DNA from: Pilatotrama ljubarskyi
Taxonomy: Eukaryota > Basidiomycota > Agaricomycetes > Polyporales > Polyporaceae
Length of the DNA: 64,000 nt
Assembly: GCA_022385805.1 (NCBI GenBank)
Contig: MU277680.1
Span: 559,122-623,121 of the forward strand
Direction of reading: 5' to 3'
In this document: one piece after another, positions 39,628-50,407 of the stretch
Position numbering within the stretch: the stretch's first letter is position 1
Layout: every line of letters begins with the position of its first letter
Notes under the pieces: model-generated
Seen by the model: the letters and a program-made list of their open reading frames with translations, nothing else
Databases searched by the model: none
Told to the model about the DNA's origin: nothing
Translations under genes and position numbers: made by a program

Positions 39628-41833
39628 ATGGAGAAAGCCGTTGCTGCAGATGTCGAGAGTGTCGACAGGCACTCTAGCCTTCCTCCGGCACTGCTTGACC
39701 GTGTCGCGTCGAAGTCCGACAAGCGGCTGCAGGAACTGGGCTACAAGAGCGAGTTCCGACGCGACATGTCTCTCTTCGGCGTCCTGGGCATCTCGTTCTG
39801 CGCGATAGGCATCCTAACGGGCATGAGCAGCGCGTTCCAGACGGGACTCTTCTCTGGCGGACCTCTCGGGCTGTTCTGGGGGTGGAACGTACGCCTCTGC
39901 TTCTCCCGAACGTCTCTCCCCCGATGATTTCACATACAACAAACCGACCAGATATGCAGCCTGTTCATGTTGCTCATCGCACTGTCCTTGGCCGAAATCT
40001 GCAGTGCATAGTGGGTACAACCTGGTATGCTTTCGTCGTGTTCTGCTAAACCTCCGCAGCCCTACCATGGGTGGTCTATACTTTTGGGTGTGTAAGATGA
40101 AGCCGGAACTACCCATGCTTGGTTGTGAGTCTTCGTCGCCCAGAATTCTCTGGAGGTAGCTGATGCGTCACTGGATGCGTGGCAGTCTGCGTAGGTCCAG
40201 CAATTCAGCATGGTCATCAGTCGCGCTCACCGGCACTCTGCTTCTTAGACAGGGTGGATTTACAGTATCGCCATGACGTTTACCGGCACGTCTGGAAACC
40301 TGAGGTGAGGCATAGTTTTGTCGTGTATACAGCGATTTATGAGGCTCCCAGCGTCGCCTTGTATCTGGCCTCATTAGCGGAGGTCGGTCAAGGACGCACG
40401 TTGAGCAGAGTTGAGGTGGCTGCCATCGCCTGGGGAGTAAACATCGCCTCTGGGATTATCAACACGGTAGGAACGAAGGCCATAGGTGGCATGAGCACCT
40501 TCAACCTGTGGTGGACGCTCGGTGGCACGCTTGTTCTCGTCATCACGCTGCTCGTGAAAGCGCCTGTCAAGGTGCGCAAGAGAGAGCTGTTGACCGTGAC
40601 GAGGAGTGCGTGTTCAATGTGACCGAGATTCTCTAGAACAGTGCCGCTTTTGTCTTCACCGACTACGAGAAGTAAGTGCACGCTTTGCATCTTACGGTCG
40701 CCAGCTCACAGTAGGTCAGCTTTACGGGATGGCAGAGTCGCGGCTTCGTTGTGCTACTCGGGTTTCTCCAGGTCAGCGCTTTCCCTCTTGCATAACCCGC
40801 GCGAGACCAACTCCTCTTCAGGCCGTATACACCTTGGAAGGTTGCGAGACTGCTGCACAGGTCGCCGAGGAAGCCAAGCGCGCCGAGATCCTCGCGCCTC
40901 TCGCCGTCGTCGGCAGCATCGTCGGCTCTTGGTTCATTGGCCTTGCGTACATGCTCGCACTCCTCTTCTCCGTGCAAAGCATCGCGAGCGTGCAGGGCAC
41001 ATCCTACGCGATCCCCATCGCACAGCTCTACTATGACGCGGTGGGGCCGCGGTTGACGCTCATGTGCCTTACCGTCGTCGCGCTCGCCCAGTTCATGGCG
41101 GCCGTGACGGCGTTCACGGCGAGCTCACGCCTATTCTATGCGTTGGCGAGAGACAACGCGTTCCCACTGAAGGGGCGGTATATGGCGCTGAATAGGTACC
41201 AGGCGCCGTACTGGGGTGTGTGGACGTCGGTCCTGATCGGTTGTGTCATATCGTGCGCATACATCGGGTCGGCCGTGGCGGTACGTCGTCCTCGGGACCC
41301 ACTTATTCTGTGGCATCGGGCTGATCGACGGCGGTGCAGTTCAATGCGATCTTATCCTCCGCCGCGATCGCGGTTATGCTGAGCTATCTGCAGCCAATCA
41401 TCATACGCGTCTTCTGGCCGAGTACTTCGTGAGTGATGGCTGCACCACGTCCTATTACTGCTCATTCTGATATCAATGTCGCATCTGCCAGGTTGACGGA
41501 CCGCGGGCCCTTCTCCCTCGGACGCTGGTCCTGGTCTGTCAACTTCGCGAGCTTCCTGGTACGCTGCTCCGCTCTCCCCGGCCTCTTAATTGCACCTCGG
41601 ACGCTCTGACCTTCTCACAGTTCACCGTGTTCATATGCGTGCTGTTCATCCTGCCTACCGCGCATCCGACAGACGCGCTGAACATGAACTACGCTATCGT
41701 CGCGATCGGCGCCGTCCTCGTTCTCGTCGGCGCTTGCTGGACGCTCTGGGGCCGCTTCCGATTCAGAGGGCCGGTCAAGACGGTGGCCGAGAATACACCG
41801 GCGGCAGTGGAAGACGAGAAGGGCAGTGTATAG
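39628..41833 (+). CDS. Amino-acid/GABA permease (APC superfamily)
   Basis: Eleven exons: 39628..39888, 39952..40010, 40060..40124, 40253..40304, 40352..40571, 40637..40671, 40720..40771, 40822..41280, 41340..41428, 41492..41558, 41621..41833; 523 aa. Twelve-helix amino-acid/choline transporter of the fungal GABA/choline permease type. Seen: cytosolic N-terminus with DKRLQELGYKSEFRRD leading into helix 1 (FGVLGISFCAIGILTG), AEICSAYPTMGGLYFWV, MTFTGTSGN, YENFTGWQSRGFVVLLGFLQAVYTLEG and AEEAKRAEILAP, all characteristic. The start has a good context (ACCATGG). The 128-nt intron at 40125..40252 is the longest and the join there (LGW-WIYSIAM) is the least certain; a small exon could be missed. The substrate cannot be specified. 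Confidence 0.9.
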
Positions 41834-42547
41834 GCTCAGGCCTTGCGTCTGGCGATATGTCACAGAGTGCAGGGTCGCCTTGAACGTGCCGGGTTCGCGG
41901 AGAACATTCGTGTTCCGTTGGAGTCTAGTAGCATGGTGCGTGCTAGAGCTCACAGTGCTGTGTGTATGGCGTGAATGAATGGCGCGTCCCTGCTTTCGGT
42001 CCCTCCGAGAGAACATCGGAGGTCGAGAGTGAGCCGCGACTTCAATGCTGTGTGTTTGTGGGTCCAAGCGCTGTGGTCCTTGCACTTTGACCCTCTGTCC
42101 GTGGAGCTTATCTCTCCATTTACCGTTCTCCTGTGAGTGATCAGGCTCTCATCGCTCTGCGTTATCGTGATCGTGGCTAACTAGGTGCTGCGCAGAGCAT
42201 CTCGTTGTGCTCGTATTTCGAAACTCGACCGGACACGCTGCAATGCGCGCAGACGCATGACCCGTCTGCGGCCCTCTCTTCGTAGCTTCTCTGCGTTCCA
42301 GTCGAGATTCCAGACGCGCTCGCCGTGCTGATCATCCCCCGATAGTTGCTGGTCAAGCCTTCTCGGTGCAGAATTGTTGTAAACGGGCATGAGTGGATTC
42401 CAGCCACGCCCCGCGGCCGTTCGCTCCTCTCCAAGGTGGCGGCCTCGTGTCCGGGCGTGCACTCGAGCACATATAGCTCGCTTTCTTCCATTGCTTTACT
42501 CCGTCCCCGCCAGAAAGCTCCGCCTCAATTGACACACTGCTCCCAGA
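41834..42547. other. Intergenic, 0.7 kb
   Basis: Permease 3' flank and promoter of the chimeric DUF7025 gene. No gene or repeat seen. Confidence 0.4.
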
Positions 42548-44915
42548 ATGCGCCGCTTCCTCTCACGATCGCGGTCTGTCCCTCTCTCGGCGTCTTGCCA
42601 GCCGTCCGCGAAGTCATCTGTCCCGCCTGCCAACTGTTCTCACGAGTACACTGGGAAGCCCCAGAAAGGGCCTTGCAGATGTGCCGAGGATGAAGAACGT
42701 GTGCGACGCTCGTCGATCTCGACGCGTAGTTCGACGATGGTGCCGGAAGAACCACAGATGGACTCGACCCACCAGTGCGACGTCCCTGACAAGGTCAGTT
42801 CTTCGCGGTGCGGCGGGATGGGGCAGCCCGGCGGTCAGAAGTACGAACCGCGGTCGCCTTGCTGCTTCTCAGTCATCAGCGGGATGGCGCGCTCAGCGGA
42901 CGCGGGCGGCCATGCAGCATCGCGTGTCGTTCTATACGATCCGTACCTCGTCGCTGCCTGCAAGGACGTCATGCAGGGCCTTCCGCATTCGACTAGGACT
43001 GCCGGGCCGCCTGAGGTGAGCTATGATCGCCAGCTTCCAAGCATGTACCACTCAGGAGCCTTGGCAGGTGGACCTCCGTGCCTTGCTCGCGTACCTCCCG
43101 CAATTCGAGCAATATGCCGAAAGGCTGAAGAGGGACGGTTATGGCACGGGAAGGGAGGACACTGTAAAGGCTGTCGGCGCCCTGACCACCTATCTCCGCA
43201 AGGAGCATAGCGCGATGCTCAACGAGGTCGCCGAACTCACCTCCAGAGGCGAGATCACCTTCGACACGCTCTTCGCCATCTTCGTCCCTCAAACGATCCT
43301 CGTCACCAAATGTGCCATCACAGGCGAGTGGCAGGCGCTCAAGCTGAGGTCGGCGGCGAAGGTGCAGACGCCGTCGACCGATGTGTATGACTTGCTGTGT
43401 AAGAGCATCGACGTGGACGATTCCCCCCACTGCGCGTGCTGCACTCTGCGCGGGACATCCAGCTCGAATCCCTCACCCGGTGCAAAGTCCCAGAATGCCG
43501 TGGTCGGGGACGCGACGGTCTTCGCACGAGTGCAGCGCCGCATTTTGATTCCTCGCTTCAACGGAGCCGTCAGGATCAGTGCCCTGGCTGCGTTTCCCCC
43601 CAAGTACCATCCCGATGCTGGGAGGCTTGAGGCGTCACTCATCGCGAGAGGGCGGAGGTGGCTCGCCCTTCAGGGTATCCACTACGTGTTGTACCATGGT
43701 GTCGCAGCTTGTACTGTGGCGGTAGGCGAATGCACGACGATGGTGAAATATGCCGTATGTGTGTCCTTTACTCTGCGTGCGACAGCTGAAAGACTGGACT
43801 CCGTTAGGTCGACTCCTTCGTTTTACTCGATCGAGGTGCGTTGTATCGTAGGGATGTCAATCTCACGAAGAGAGTTCGCTCATGATAATCCAGGTAGCTT
43901 TCGACGCCTCAACACCAATAGCAAGGCGCCAGTCGTGGAGATCGACGTATCAGTCGAAAGGTGTGAGACGCCTTGCAAGTCGGAGGATCTGCTCCTGGCA
44001 TCTCCAGTCTTGTATGGCTTCAGTCTGCTGGACCAACGATGGCGTACGTTGCCCATGGGCTGCTTGTCCTGGCCAAAGACTGATCATCGTCTGGCAGTGA
44101 TGTTCAATGTTGAGCACGTGCAGACCACTGTGCACATCGACGAAATCTCGTCGATACTCAAGCCCACCAGGAACGGCAAATTAGGGACTCTGTCGCATGA
44201 GACCGCGCAGAGCATGGCCCATGATCGTCTCCCGGCAGATGCGAGCGACTGCTCGGATAAGAGATCTCTCGCCATGAGCAGCCTGAAATCTGACGCGCCA
44301 GCATGCGTCATGGACGATCGCGTCCGTGAGGCATTGGTTCTGGCCAAAGAGGACACAATTGCAGAGCTCCGAAGTTTGTGCAAAGAGGAGTTCTTGTCGT
44401 CCTGCGTCGCATTCGAGGAGAGGTGTACGGTACGTAATTTCTCCAGACTGCATATCCCTATTCCTGAACGTCTGTCGGCCACAGAGATTGCATGAACTGA
44501 CGTCCAAGTATGCTGGGGAACTAGCGATGCATAGAAAAGTCTTAGTGCGTACAATTGCTCATCCCGTGCTTCTTGCGTGGATTGAACAGCCTTACCGCAG
44601 AGGGCAATCGTGGCTGCAGTAGGTCTCCTGATTGCCCTCGCGCTCATGTTGCTCTACCGGTATCTGCTCCCTCCGACGCCGCGACCTTCACGCTGGTCCG
44701 GCCCTATGCACTTCACCATTCCAATTTTATCTCCGTTCTCTTCAATAGTGAGTAGTCCTTCTAGCAGCGCTGTCCCACTTCTTGACTGAGCCAATCCACC
44801 TCAGGTCGAACACGAGACTCGAGGTTCACTGTTCAACGTGTCGCAGATCGCAACCTGTGTTCTCGTGGTGGTTTTGTTTGTTTTGATACGATCACGCTGT
44901 AGTCTTCGGTACTAA
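42548..44915 (+). CDS. Chimeric gene: DUF7025-type region fused to coiled-coil membrane tail
   Basis: Exons 42548..43015, 43068..43754, 43808..43835, 43894..44043, 44098..44429, 44485..44544, 44601..44747, 44805..44915; 660 aa, open throughout. Residues about 1-475 align, intron by intron, with the N-terminal DUF7025-like half of the AAA ATPase at 45597-48326: both begin MRRFLS, and share LPQFE-Y, HGEIT/RGEITFDTLFAIFVP, SFRRLN, PVLYGFSL-D--W and FN--HVQ. Homology stops near 44190, just where the ATPase core should begin; no Walker A or B motif follows. From about residue 510 the protein instead matches the coiled-coil membrane protein at 48722-49814 (EERC/EERRA exon end, then the HFTIPILSPF block and EHET between two hydrophobic helices). 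This looks like a deletion fusion of a duplicated gene pair. A membrane-bound product without ATPase activity is expected; expression is unproven. Confidence 0.72.
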
Positions 44916-45596
44916 TGAACCCTTGGTAATCCTGTCGAACATTAGCAAGTCAGTGACGAGTCTTCAGAACGAATCGAGTTGGCTCAGATGTTCAACCCCA
45001 CGGCCGCGGTGCTATGTACTCCGAGCCCTGTCTCCGGGTCCACGTCGATCTATTCATGTGAGTCTGTGCTCGTGCACGGATGCGTGCTCGAAGCCATGCC
45101 ATGCCAAATCAGACAGGTGATCTCTGCCTATGCTGCTCGCTGAGCGCGCCTAAGTTAGATCGCCTTCATCGTTGAAGCTTCGAAGCGGGAGCTTGTTCGC
45201 ACTGTGAGCTATTTCTTCGCCTCCTCGCCCATGTTATGGTACTGAATACTGGCACATCATTACGTGTCACATGCGCTGTAGAAAAGCGCCCTCTTTACTA
45301 GGATGCACTGCCACGTCACCGCCAGTCAACACCGCCCTCGGTGTTCAAGCGTCCTTTAGTATGTTAGGACGGACGTTTCCCTGCGCCGAGTCTCCGTCGC
45401 ATGACAATTGAGACTGATTGCACCGGCCTATGCGGTTCGTGTGGTCTCCTCTCCTTCACCGGACTGGGAGTCACTTCTCGACGGTAGCGCGAGCACAGGC
45501 CGATGACCCGATGTATAAAGGATACTGCAGTTCCTGCGCATGAAGGCCGACGGCAAGTCCATCGCCATCTCCTAATCATCCCAAGGTGGATCCAAT
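44916..45596. other. Intergenic, 0.7 kb
   Basis: Between the chimeric gene and the AAA ATPase. One plus-strand frame (44923-45120) has no domain; I could not recognise remnants of the missing ATPase core here. Confidence 0.4.
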
Positions 45597-48326
45597 ATGC
45601 GCCGCTTCTTGTCACTCTCACGGTCTCCCTCTCTGCCTCGTAACAATGCATCTCACGAGAAACGCAAGTTACGATCTCCTCCTCATTACAACGCACGAGG
45701 CTAACGAGTCATCCCCAAAGACGTCGAGGATGATCAACAGTCCACGACAGCCCTCGTGTCCGGCTCTGCTCCCCCGGAACTTCCGGCGCCGCTCGCCCCG
45801 GCCAGCTTCAAGGTCAAACGTGTCGACAACTACTACAGCAGTTCGGCCAAGGCGTGGAAATATCGCAACACGGGATCCAGCGCCAATCTTGAAGCCATCT
45901 TCACTATCAGAAATGGGACCCGCGACGGTAAAGATCCGTGGCAGTCGTATTGCTTCGTTGTCGTGCGCAAATTGCCTCACCCAGACGAGGACGGGGCAGA
46001 GCCGACGTTCCGGGTGGTCGTGAAGAGCCCCTACTTGCTGGCGGCGTGCAAGGACGTCATCCGGAAGGTGCAAGGAGTGTCGTGGACCGCCGAGCCTTTG
46101 GAGGTCCGTTCGGCCGATCTTCCCGGCACTCAGTTCTGCTGCTGACATCCATGCCCACAGCTTGATCCACTCCTCCTTGTTGCGTTTCTCCCCCAGTTCG
46201 AGACATATCGGGACGACCTTCGTCAGAAGGTCAAACGCACCGCAGTGGAGGACAACGTCATGAAGACCGTTGACGTGCTCGTTGAGTACCTCCGCAAAGA
46301 CTACAAAGCCACCATCGCCAAGATTGCCAAATTGACTGCGCATGGCGAGATAACCTACGACACGCTCTTCGCCATCTTCGTTCCGCACACCACCGTGGTC
46401 ACTGAGTGTCCTATCACCGGCGAGCCGCGCGCGTTCCAGGTTGCCTCTGCTTCCAAGATGAAGACCTCGTTCGCAAGCGTGTACGACATCGTTTGCGAGA
46501 GCGTCGACGTCTTCGACGACGTCAGCTCGAGCGAATCTGGCGGCGGGTATGGTGCAGCAACGTTCCGCCCCACCGTGGACCCCGATGCTGCACTTTACTA
46601 TCCGTCGGCGGGTGCAGACCCTGATGGAGATCTTCGGAGGGCGACAGGAAAGTCCTACGGGCGTGTCCAGAACCGTATATTTGTGCCCCATTTTCAAGGG
46701 ACGGTCAAGATCTCTTCGTTGGCCGTGTATCCTATCGCGCACCATCCCGATCCCAAGGGCTTGAAGGCAGCGCTCGTTGAAAGGGGCCAGAAATGGCTCT
46801 CACTCCGAGGCACTCATCACATGCAGTATGATGGTCCCGCAGCGTATATCCACTCTGCGGGGTCACGGAAGACCACAATCAAGCACAATGTAAGTCAGAT
46901 CGGGGTTATGTGCAGACCGACTCGGATCGCTGAACCGCATACTACACTCAGGTCAAGTCGCGTATCATGATCGACAGAGGTGAGTTCCAGTCTGCATGCG
47001 ATGCAGAGCCAAAGACAGGCCCGACAAGATTGATTTAGAGAGCTTCCGTCGCCTTAATCCGAGCTACGAGATGCCCGTGGTCAAACTCGACACGTCCCAA
47101 CCGCCCAGCACGCCTGACCAGTATGGCAACTACCCCCTGGCGCCGTATCAGTACAACCCGAGTACGTACACTCGAAGCGGATACATCAATTCTCTGCATA
47201 GCATAATACCATTGCAGATAACGATATCCCGATTTTGAACGCGAGAGCCCGCGCTCCGCGAGAGGAAGTGGAGCTGACGGAGGACGAGCTCATGCTCACG
47301 CCTCCGGTCCTTTACGGCTTCAGCTTGACCGATAAAACATGGTGTAAGTGCACCGGTCATCGAGCATTCCAGTCTCCCGCTGACATTCATGCCGCAGTGG
47401 AGTTCAACATTCAGCGCGTACAGCCCATCGTGTGGAACGAGGAGGCGTTCACGAATCTCGTACTGCGAGCGGACCGGAAGATGCTTCTCCAATCCCTTGT
47501 AGAAGCGCACAACGGGGACCTCAACTTTGACGACTTCGTGCACAACAAGGGACGTGGTCTTGTCATCAACCTGTTCGGACCGCCGGGAGTAGGCAAGACG
47601 TTGTCGGCAGAGGCGACGAGCGAGCATGTTCGGCAGCCGCTGTACGTCGTAGGTGCAGGTGACTTGGGCACAAATGCTGCAACTTTGGACGCAGCTCTCA
47701 ACAACGTCTTCGATCTCGCCACGAGCTGGAAGGCGATCGTGCTCATTGATGAGGTCAGTGCGGCCGCGGCTCCTTTGGAGTTTTTCCAGACTTACACGCT
47801 GAACCTGCACGCACAGGCGGACGTATTCCTGGAGCAGAGGTCTCTGCATGACATGGAGAGAAACGCGATGGTCGCGGTCTTGTGAGTTAGCCATGACATT
47901 CCTTTAGGATGAGGTCCCTCACTCGTCATTCATAGCTTGCGCCATGTCGAGTACTACCATGGTATCCTCTTCCTAACCACCAACCGGGTCAAGGCTTTCG
48001 ACGACGCCTTCCTTTCCCGCATTCACGTCGCGCTGCACTTCCGCGACCTGACGCGGGAAGCGCGCAAGCAGGTGTGGATGGCCTTCCTCAGGAAGGTCGG
48101 GGTCGACCCGAGTCAGGACTTCGGCGAGGAGCTCTTGCATCGGCTCGCGAAGCGCCAAGTCAATGGTCGGCAAATACAGAATGCTGTCAGGACCGCGAGC
48201 TCACTGGCGATAAAGAGGGGCGTGAAGACGAACTATGCAGATCTCATGGAGACATTGGATGCAGTGGAGGAGTTTTTGGTCGATTTCGCAGCGATTAGAA
48301 GTACCGCCTACATGATGTACGTCTAG
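45597..48326 (+). CDS. AAA+ ATPase with N-terminal DUF7025-type region
   Basis: Exons 45597..45639, 45709..46103, 46161..46889, 46952..46979, 47039..47161, 47218..47343, 47398..47753, 47817..47881, 47936..48326; 751 aa. The N-terminal half is the fungal DUF7025 type (AHGEITYDTLFAIFVPHT, ITGEPRAF, YEMPVVKLD, PPVLYGFSL). The C-terminal third is a classic AAA core: FGPPGVGKT (Walker A, about 542-549), VLIDEADVFLEQR (Walker B, restored by splicing at 47754..47816), and GILFLTTNR followed by FDDAFLSRIH (sensor 1 and arginine-finger region). It probably remodels proteins or membranes; substrate unknown. The start is uncertain: the frame after MRRFLS meets TAA at 45702-45704, so I place a 69-nt intron (45640..45708) with a poor acceptor. 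The paralogue at 42548 also begins MRRFLS, which supports the start. Neighbour: a coiled-coil membrane gene 0.4 kb downstream, same strand. Confidence 0.85.
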
Positions 48327-48721
48327 CTATGTGTATGGTCAGTTCCTCGTGAGAGTACCTGCCTTGGTCGCTTCATTCTGTGTGGATGTAAGCCTAGGAT
48401 CAGACAGGAGATGCCCAGACTAGAGGAATGAAGCACCGTGCAGAGTCCCCCAGGCGAACTTAGCCCGGCAAGCGCCGGTTATAGCCTACAAAGACTGCTA
48501 TGGGCGCCTCTCGGCTTCGCTCTCCTACTTTCATCTCTCGAACGGCCCAGTCCCGCGACATTCCTGGTCGCATTGTAAATAATGTTCTCAGCATAGCAGT
48601 TTTTTGAACTACTCATCATGATTTCTCCAGAAATTCTCGCCTCTGCTGCGATTCGAGCCCTTTGTGCAGCGTCAAACGCAACGGAACAGCTTCGACGAGG
48701 CTCCCGGTCAGCCCAAGTGCG
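48327..48721. other. Spacer, ATPase / coiled-coil membrane gene
   Basis: About 0.4 kb. An ATG at 48619 opens a 44-codon frame ending in TGA; it could be a 5' exon or upstream reading frame of the next gene, which is read in another phase. Confidence 0.4.
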
Positions 48722-49814
48722 ATGTGCGCTCAGGTGCAGCGGAACAAATTGAAGAAGCCTCCAGCCCCCAACCCCAGAATGGCTGTGTCAAGTCCTGCCT
48801 GCTCAGCAACCCCGCTGTCGTCCTCCCAGTCGCAGGGACTAGAGACAGCGCGCTTGATCCGACGTCCGATGCGAACGGAGAGTAGAACAATGCGCTTAGC
48901 TCGACAAATGAGCGGCGGAGATCCTCCCAGCATCCACGTAGAGAGGGACGATACCCGCTTAAGCTCCTTCGGTCATGGCTCCGGTCGCTTGCCTCGTCTG
49001 GATTCAACTCCCTCCCGAGAGACCTCGTCCAGAGATATGGTTGTACGAACAGCTCCAAAACCTGCCACAGATACGAACCAGCTGTCTGGAAATACCCGGC
49101 CATACACCAGTCATGCCGGCACCACCCACTTTTGGAACTACTATGCATTCTTCCAGCAGTGCCTGGGGGCTCCAGCCGATGCGGTAGCGCGTTCTGTAAC
49201 CGCCCTAGAGCACCACTGGGCAGTTCGTGCTACTCGAGCCGAGGCTTTGCTGGACGCGCACGAGACGCACAAGCGGGAGCTTTTAGCGCTTTCCGAGACG
49301 CTAGAAGAGAGACGAGCTGTGAGTCTCGTCGCTCAGATAGGGCCAGTATCTCCAGCTGAGCCGAACCCTGCAGCGCGAATTGGCAGAGCTGAATGCCAGG
49401 TATGCACAGGAGTTTGCGAGGCATCGTCAGATGGTGGTGCGTTTATGTTTTCATTTCCGTGTCGATTGAATCATGCACAATGTCTCATGGAAAGTCTATC
49501 CCAGTGGACTATACTCGGTGCCTTTGCCTGCGTAATCACGTTGCTCTTGTTCCTCCTCCTACGTCATACAGCGTCCGCAGGTGCTTCCCCCCGCTGGCTT
49601 GGACCTCTTCACTTCACGATACCCATACTGTCCCCGTTCGCCTCCGTTGTGAGTACGGCAGTTAATATGCTTCCCATACCCAGTCGGCTGACAACACAAC
49701 CTGCAGATCGAGCACGAGACTTCTGCTGTCAATGTGCGACTGATGGCTTTGCTTCTGCTAGCTGCAGGCATATCCGCATTTCTCTGGTTACGATGCGGAC
49801 GACGTATTAGGTGA
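48722..49814 (+). CDS. Coiled-coil protein with two C-terminal membrane segments (unknown family)
   Basis: Exons 48722..49318, 49374..49436, 49505..49648, 49707..49814; 303 aa. Family not recognised. The N-terminal 130 residues are Ser/Pro/Arg-rich. Residues about 150-220 form a charged helix suited to coiled coil (AEALLDAHETHKRELLALSE, then RELAELNARY). Two hydrophobic helices follow (TILGAFACVITLLLFLLL and LMALLLLAAGISAFLWL), separated by a conserved loop with PRW-GPLHFTIPILSPF and EHET; the protein ends in a short Arg-rich tail. This whole C-terminal module recurs in the chimeric gene at 44485-44915 with the same intron positions. It sits directly downstream of a DUF7025 AAA ATPase in both places, so the two products may act together at a membrane. 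The start at 48722 is tentative. Confidence 0.65.
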
Positions 49815-50407
49815 GGATCGGATGGACTCTTGAGGGTGCGTCTGAGTTGTCGTTAAGCCGTAGCTCAAGCTAACCTTAAAGTACNNNNNNNNNNNNNNNN
49901 NNNNNNNNNGGGGGGGGGGTTAACGCGATTCGCCGCACGTCTTAATGACTATGAACGCGGATCGGAGGTTTTCTCATGTACCACCAAGGAACGTTCTCAG
50001 CGGATCACATTGCGACATATACCTTCTCTGAAGAGGAGTTATGCTTCTGCGCCCGTCGAAGTTCTTGCATCCTCAACGACTCGTACTAACGGGTTCCCCT
50101 TGGTTTGCGAGTTTTGGATAGCACAGAGATATATTCCTAACACTTGCGGGGTAACTGGCGACATTGCACGGACATAGGTTGCATACGAGGAACAAGAAGC
50201 TCGGAACAAATCAACAGTACGACTGCACAAAGTGTACGGAAGCGAAAGCAAGCAAGGCAGAGTAGACGACAGACGACGATAGCAGAAGCTTGACACAAGA
50301 TTACACACTAACACAAATACAGAACAGGCTGGAAGCTGAGAACTCCAAACTGACGGTCTAGTCAGGGTGCGACGAGGTGAACCTCGACGCTCTACTCACA
50401 GGCATTC
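49815..50407. other. Intergenic with assembly gap
   Basis: 3' flanks of the coiled-coil membrane gene and of the transcription factor, interrupted by the gap at 49885-49909. No gene supported. Confidence 0.4.
49885..49909. other. Assembly gap (25 N) followed by poly-G
   Basis: 25 unknown bases, then an uninterrupted run of ten G (49910-49919). The fixed-size N block is a scaffold gap of unknown true length; the poly-G next to it looks like a sequencing artefact. Order and distance of features on either side are therefore not guaranteed. Confidence 0.95.

Noticed and set aside
45669..46745. Minus-strand 358-codon frame opposite the AAA ATPase
   Set aside because: Shadow of the DUF7025 exons; the plus-strand model has conserved motifs and a matching paralogue.
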